Source: Armatimonadota bacterium (lineage in GTDB: Bacteria > Bacteroidota > Ignavibacteria > OLB7). From it: a stretch of DNA of 59,009 nt. Below the pieces are notes generated by a model that did not search any database, had not been told where the DNA came from, and worked only from the letters and a program-made list of their open reading frames with translations. The DNA is taken from assembly GCA_020850315.1 (NCBI GenBank), contig JADZEY010000018.1, forward strand, positions 1-59,009. Direction: 5' to 3'. Position numbers and translations under genes: made by a program. Position 1 is the first letter of the stretch. Each line of letters opens with the position of its first letter. Shown piece after piece: positions 54,830 to 59,009 of this stretch.

Positions 54830-55894
54830 ATGCGTAAACATCTCTGCACGGCTCTCCTGTTGGCAGCAGTATTTCAGCAATCGGCATTGGGGCAAGGGTT
54901 TGCCAACGCCAAGTATGCCAGCGAATTTTTATCGCTTGGCGTGGGGGCGCGCTCGGCAGCATTGGGTGGAGCCGGAACAGGGTTCACCGATGATGTCACG
55001 GCGGGGTACTTCAACCCTGCGGCATTGTCGTTGGTGAACTATCCACAGATCGCAATCTTCCACGAGTCGCGGTTTGGCGGGCTTTCCAACTACGACTACG
55101 CCGCCGCCACGCTCCCCATTGCCTTCAACCAAACCGTTGCGCTCAGCGCGTTCCGAATTGGCTACGGCGATGACATTAAGGACACACGCGGCGCGCTGAT
55201 TGACCAAAACGGCAACGGCGTGATTGACGAAGAAGACCGACTTGATGAAACCAAAATCAAGTATGGCAGCGCGTCCGATTGGGCGTTCTTTGGTTCCTAC
55301 TCACGGAAGATTGATGAGAAGCTATCGGTTGGCGGAAGCCTGAAAGTACTGCATCGGGCTGTGCTGGACAACACCGCCTGGGGCTTGGGGTTCGATATCG
55401 CTGCCAGCTACAAACCCGTTGAAAACCTTACCGTTGGCGCGGTGCTTGCCGATGCCACAAAGTCAATCCTGACGTGGGACACGGGAAATCAGGAGTTTAT
55501 CGTTCCCGCGCTTCGCCTGGGTGGGGCATACTTGCTGAAGCTGCATGAAAACCATTCGGTGATGCCAGTGGTGGATGGAACGTTCCGATTTGAAGGCCGC
55601 CACGAAACTGCGCAAGCCGACTTGGGAGTCGCCAGCCTTGATGCTAAAGTTGGGCTTGAGTACTCGTTTAAAAACCGTTTCTACCTTCGCGGCGGGTTCA
55701 ATGAAATTGAACAACTCAGCATCGGTGCGGGGATCCGGCTGCCCAAGCTGAACATTGATTATGCTTTCACGAACGCAGGAACAGAACTAAGCGGCTTTGG
55801 GGCCACCCACCGCATCTCGTTGATGCTTACTATAGAGGAAGCCAAATATCTGCGCCCAGCGGTTCCAGCAGTGGGCGAACCGCTCGATCACTAA
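54830..55894 (+). CDS. porV: PorV/PorQ-family outer-membrane beta-barrel protein
   Basis: A 354-residue outer-membrane protein. The signal peptide is residues 1-22 (LCTALLLAAVFQQSALGQ). The family opening is FLSLGVGARSAALGGAGTGF (about 37-56), then YFNPAALSLV. Regular amphipathic strands follow to the end. PorV shuttles T9SS cargo from the translocon to PorU; PorQ and the wider UPF0164 group are alternatives. A loop DQNGNGVIDEED (about 123-134) looks like a calcium-binding EF-hand/dockerin loop and is unusual for a barrel. The ATG at 54830 gives the signal peptide; longer starts do not. The T9SS cargo gene at 56005 follows on the same strand. Confidence 0.83.
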   Translation: MRKHLCTALLLAAVFQQSALGQGFANAKYASEFLSLGVGARSAALGGAGTGFTDDVTAGYFNPAALSLVNYPQIAIFHESRFGGLSNYDYAAATLPIAFNQTVALSAFRIGYGDDIKDTRGALIDQNGNGVIDEEDRLDETKIKYGSASDWAFFGSYSRKIDEKLSVGGSLKVLHRAVLDNTAWGLGFDIAASYKPVENLTVGAVLADATKSILTWDTGNQEFIVPALRLGGAYLLKLHENHSVMPVVDGTFRFEGRHETAQADLGVASLDAKVGLEYSFKNRFYLRGGFNEIEQLSIGAGIRLPKLNIDYAFTNAGTELSGFGATHRISLMLTIEEAKYLRPAVPAVGEPLDH

Positions 55895-56004
55895 CATCGG
55901 TTGCACACGCCAGCACCGGGCCCACTGACCTTTGGTGCTGGCACATCGTTATCTTGCAGGCCAGCGGCCAGTAATCTCACAATCGTCATTAACCTACTCC
56001 AGAT

Positions 56005-58449
56005 ATGCACCTTGCTTCAGCCTACCTTCCGGCACTGATTGCCCGGATGATTCCAGCGGTGTTGATGCTCGGTTGGGCACTCCAACTTCAAGCACAGCTT
56101 CCGCAATCGCAAACCGACACCAGCCGGCGCTGGATGATGATGAACCTGAACCAGTCCAGCGGGCTTGAGAACGATCTTGAGGAGCCGCAGTCCATCTTCT
56201 TCAGCTCCCCACAAGTTGGCTACTACGACCAGAAGTACGGGACCACCAATGGCGGCCAAACTTGGACGCGGCTTCCCAACATCGTGCCGGTTCCCCACAC
56301 AATGATGAACCCCACCTTCGGCATCAGCCCCAGCGGCTTCATCACAACCGATGGCGGAACAAATTGGGTTCCAATTCGCCCATCATTCACCGATTTTTCC
56401 AAGAACTACCGTGTGGTGGCGGCGCAAGCGTTCAGCCAGCAATCAATGGTGGTGCTTTACCGCTCGCATGAGGTTGATGGTGCAACCGGTGAGATCTACC
56501 CCGTTGGCCCCACGCGGCTTGCCTTCACGCTCAATGGCGGGAACGTGTGGAAGTTTGCCGACTCGGTCATCACCATCTCCGACCGATTGGAAGATTCCAC
56601 ATTTTTCGGTGAACTACCGATTCCAAACGGGCTTGCGCCAGTGTTCGCCAATGAGTGGTGGGGGCTTGGAGCCATGAGCGATTCCATCACAGCCAACGTT
56701 ATCACCAATGCATATGGCCGGTTCAACAACCAGCTCACCAATTTCTACTACCTGCTGCAGCTGAACCTAAAAACGGGAAAGATCACCGCAACAAACCTGA
56801 TGCCGATAGGGGATCAAGTTCCGCCGCTTTCTAGCTTGCCAGCAAACGTGCAATACATCAACCCCCAAGTACTCTACAGCTTTGCCTCGCGCCAGCCAAA
56901 CACAGCGGTCAACTACTATCAACTCCGCTCAATCAACGGCGGGAAAAACTGGGACTCACTCCCCTCCCCCGACTGGTTGGATTACGGGACCTTCCGTTTT
57001 ATCACCCCAACGCTTGGCGTGGCCTCGAACGGCATCACCACCGACGGCGGAATGAACTGGAAACGCTGGGCACACCCCTACGGCCAAACGCAATTCTACG
57101 CGCTGGACTCCGCCCACTACTACATCGCCGGAAGTTTCTCACTGTTCGCTTCCTCCAGCGATGCCGGCCACACATGGAAACGGAACGGAGCCGGAGCATT
57201 CCCCCGCGCGGTGGCGGCAAACCGTGGGACAGTGCTGATTGGCCGCGACTACCGCAGCCTTCTGTTCAGCACCGACACCGGAAAAACCTGGACCGATGCT
57301 GGCCTAACTGGCGGCATTCCCGGCGACGTTAGCGCGATTTGGGACATCGCTTTTGTGGATACCTCCAACGCCCACGCTTTCGCGCTTGCAACGTTCATCA
57401 CCTACGATGCCGAAAGCTATTTGGGGATGTTGGAAACCGTTGATCGGGGAAAAACCTGGTTCCGTGGCCAACGCATCCCTGAGCTTGAGGGGACCGAAGC
57501 CTCGGCAGTGATGCAGTTCGTCTCCGATACCGATCCGGAGACTTCGGCGGAGGGAGCTTGGGGATTTATCGGAAGCATTTTTGGCCTGGTGGGGTCCAAC
57601 GATGGAGGGCGGAACTTCACTTCTCGGAACTCTGGGCTCCCCTTCCGCGACATCGCCATGTACGATTCGGCAACCGGGGTTGCAGCATCGGGCGATGGTC
57701 TGTACAAAACAAGCAATGGGGGAAGCGACTGGACAAAAGAGCAAGCCTTCAATCCCAACCGCGATGAACCGATTGGCCTAACGGCCATTCCGAACGTGGC
57801 CACCGGCCAAGTCACATACAAGGTCATTCTTCCCGATCCCACCAAAGATTATCAGCAATGGGATATCGCCACAAAAAATGGAACCGGAGCTTGGAGCGTT
57901 GGCGCAATGACCGGCGCACCACGCCCGCTTGACCGCAGCGCGTACTGGTTTGGCCCCGACACAGTGTTTGCCGTGGGAAAAGGGGCTACTGTGCAATTTT
58001 CTTCGACCGGTGGGAACAGCTTCACGCTGCTGCGTGACTCTACCGCGCAGTTCAACAACGTTGGCGGGTGGGTTGTGATGGATGGCGACGGCAGAAACCT
58101 TTACATCGCCGGAACCGGAAACACCGCCGCACGCTGGGGGGTCTATGCCGAACCAGTGATAACATCGGTCCCTTCCACTGGCGTTGGGCGGCAGTACGCA
58201 CGGCTTGCGGCCAACCCAGTCATCACCGGGCAAGCCCAGCTGATGCTTGCGGTTGACCAGCCTGAGGAGCTAACAGTAGAAGTGGTGGATATGCTTGGCA
58301 GCACACAACTGGCACAGCGGATGGCGATAGCTAATGCGGGCAATTTCACCCTTGTCATCAATCTTCGGGGGCTTTCCAGCGGGCAGTATTTGCTGCGGGT
58401 TTCGGGAAGCCGCGGCGTTCAGACGCTGCCGCTGATGGTGCTTCGGTGA
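56005..58449 (+). CDS. T9SS-sorted sialidase-like repeat protein (BNR/Asp-box)
   Basis: An 814-residue exported protein. The signal peptide is about residues 1-31 (ALIARMIPAVLMLGWALQLQAQ). The body carries repeated Asp-box/BNR-like units (TTNGGQTWTRL, TTDGGMNWKRW, STDTGKTWTDA, SNDGGRNFTSR, TSNGGSDWTKE), which form beta-propellers as in photosystem II stability factors and sialidases. The C-terminus is a type A sorting domain (VEVVDMLGSTQLAQRM, SGQYLLRVSGSRG). No catalytic sialidase residues are evident, so it is likely a surface-binding protein rather than an enzyme. It starts 110 bp after the PorV-like gene, on the same strand. Confidence 0.83.
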   Translation: MHLASAYLPALIARMIPAVLMLGWALQLQAQLPQSQTDTSRRWMMMNLNQSSGLENDLEEPQSIFFSSPQVGYYDQKYGTTNGGQTWTRLPNIVPVPHTMMNPTFGISPSGFITTDGGTNWVPIRPSFTDFSKNYRVVAAQAFSQQSMVVLYRSHEVDGATGEIYPVGPTRLAFTLNGGNVWKFADSVITISDRLEDSTFFGELPIPNGLAPVFANEWWGLGAMSDSITANVITNAYGRFNNQLTNFYYLLQLNLKTGKITATNLMPIGDQVPPLSSLPANVQYINPQVLYSFASRQPNTAVNYYQLRSINGGKNWDSLPSPDWLDYGTFRFITPTLGVASNGITTDGGMNWKRWAHPYGQTQFYALDSAHYYIAGSFSLFASSSDAGHTWKRNGAGAFPRAVAANRGTVLIGRDYRSLLFSTDTGKTWTDAGLTGGIPGDVSAIWDIAFVDTSNAHAFALATFITYDAESYLGMLETVDRGKTWFRGQRIPELEGTEASAVMQFVSDTDPETSAEGAWGFIGSIFGLVGSNDGGRNFTSRNSGLPFRDIAMYDSATGVAASGDGLYKTSNGGSDWTKEQAFNPNRDEPIGLTAIPNVATGQVTYKVILPDPTKDYQQWDIATKNGTGAWSVGAMTGAPRPLDRSAYWFGPDTVFAVGKGATVQFSSTGGNSFTLLRDSTAQFNNVGGWVVMDGDGRNLYIAGTGNTAARWGVYAEPVITSVPSTGVGRQYARLAANPVITGQAQLMLAVDQPEELTVEVVDMLGSTQLAQRMAIANAGNFTLVINLRGLSSGQYLLRVSGSRGVQTLPLMVLR

Positions 58450-58470
58450 GGTGGCCCCGAACATGTACAC

Positions 58471-58514
58471 ATCTGGCCTGCGTTGTACTCTACTCGGTAC
58501 AGCGCAGGCCAGAT
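58471..58514. terminator. Bidirectional terminator between convergent genes
   Basis: An 18-bp stem (58471-58488 with 58497-58514; ATCTGGCCTGCG / CGCAGGCCAGAT outer part) has one G.T pair and an 8-nt loop. It lies between the stops of the two convergent T9SS-sorted protein genes; TATTTGG follows on the plus strand. Confidence 0.75.
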
Positions 58515-58545
58515 TATTTGGCTCATCTGCCATAGCACTCCCCTC

Positions 58546-59009
58546 TCACTTCACCACAACAATCGCTTGCTGCGATTGCCAATCGCCACTTACCACACGG
58601 CAGTAGTACACTCCCGAACTCTCTCGGCTGGCATCCCACCACAGATGATGCTCGCCAGCTGGTAATTCTTGCTCTATCAACCGCTCCACCACCTCACCCC
58701 GGCTATCGCTGATCTCAACAATCGTCCAGCCGGATAAGCCCAGCACAAACCGAAACTCCGTCATCGGGTTGAACGGGTTTGGCACGTTCGGCAAGAGTGC
58801 GTAGCCGCTGCTGCCGACCTCCATCAACCGCAGGCTTAGGCCGCAGATGGAATCTACTTCTATCCGGCCTCCAATGCTCGATAACTCCAAGCAATCGCTT
58901 GGCTCCATGTTCGCAGCAAGCATGATCTCCGTTCCCAACGAGTCGCCGATGAAGCCGCTCATCCGCAGCCGCGCTACTTCACCCGATGCTGGTAGCACTC
59001 CCGCACCGC
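58546..59009 (-). CDS. C-terminal part of a T9SS-sorted surface protein (cut by window edge)
   Basis: The last roughly 154 residues of a larger protein whose 5' end lies beyond the right edge. The final 75 residues form a type A sorting domain: LLPNVPNPFNPMTEFRFVLG, VEISDSRGEVVERL, HHLWWDASRESSGVYYCRVV. The preceding part resembles an extracellular beta-domain (IGGRIEVDSICGLSL). It would be exported by T9SS. Nothing can be said of the function. Confidence 0.8.
   Translation of the reverse strand, partial: GAGVLPASGEVARLRMSGFIGDSLGTEIMLAANMEPSDCLELSSIGGRIEVDSICGLSLRLMEVGSSGYALLPNVPNPFNPMTEFRFVLGLSGWTIVEISDSRGEVVERLIEQELPAGEHHLWWDASRESSGVYYCRVVSGDWQSQQAIVVVK

Overview
The window reads as ordinary chromosome of a Gram-negative bacterium from the Bacteroidota/Chlorobiota side of the tree, most probably a Kapabacteria- or Ignavibacteria-like lineage. 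This is inferred from type IX secretion genes (PorV-, PorZ- and PorU-like proteins and C-terminal sorting domains), a PUR-alpha (DUF3276) protein, a GlmU-like fused sugar nucleotidyltransferase of the kind known from Bacteroidota, a YpdA-like reductase, DUF547, and a large SecA with a zinc-binding tail. Base composition is moderately G+C-rich. Shine-Dalgarno motifs and a textbook -35/-10 promoter are visible at several genes. An O2-dependent HemF points to aerobic or facultative life.

Region by region. 0-4.2 kb: oligopeptide ABC importer (binding lipoprotein, two permeases). 4.2-12.5 kb: repeat-rich spacer, M61 peptidase, flavin-reductase-fold protein, purine nucleoside phosphorylase, thrS with a terminator-bearing leader, a metallophosphatase and a Spy/CpxP-like protein. 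12.7-19.4 kb: FAD-dependent dehydrogenase, RNase R, a lipoprotein, tmRNA (ssrA), and a HigB/HigA toxin-antitoxin unit lodged between two 104-105-bp copies of the tmRNA 3' end plus terminator. 19.4-25.7 kb: thiolase with a degenerate hydroxyacyl-CoA dehydrogenase relative, PUR protein, PorZ-like propeller, ribH, DUF547. 25.7-31.9 kb: DprE1/DprE2-like pair coupled to a small lipoprotein, cystathionine gamma-synthase/lyase, an orphan sugar-binding lipoprotein and a small SLBB protein. 31.9-36 kb: SecA and an EI24 membrane protein. 36-48 kb: minus-strand run Wza-like, Wzz-like, GT4, O-antigen ligase/polymerase, PorU-like C25 protease. 48-59 kb: YpdA, hemF, a minisatellite, LpoB-like lipoprotein, GlmU-like enzyme, tRNA-Ser, DUF4149 protein, NAD-type isocitrate dehydrogenase, tRNA-Gly, PorV-like porin, and two T9SS-sorted proteins (one cut by the right edge).

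How it fits together. The PorU/PorV/PorZ-like genes and the polysaccharide export/polymerisation genes suggest a cell-surface assembly theme: in known T9SS, cargo is cut by PorU and attached to a specific LPS. RNase R, tmRNA and a ribosome-dependent mRNA-interferase toxin lie within 5 kb and all touch ribosome rescue. Intergenic DNA is unusually structured: sets of four tandem heptanucleotides, a CTCTCCC/GGGAGAG inverted-repeat element, a 79-bp duplicated block, and a 71-79-bp minisatellite. I see no IS element, integrase, CRISPR array, rRNA or replication origin.
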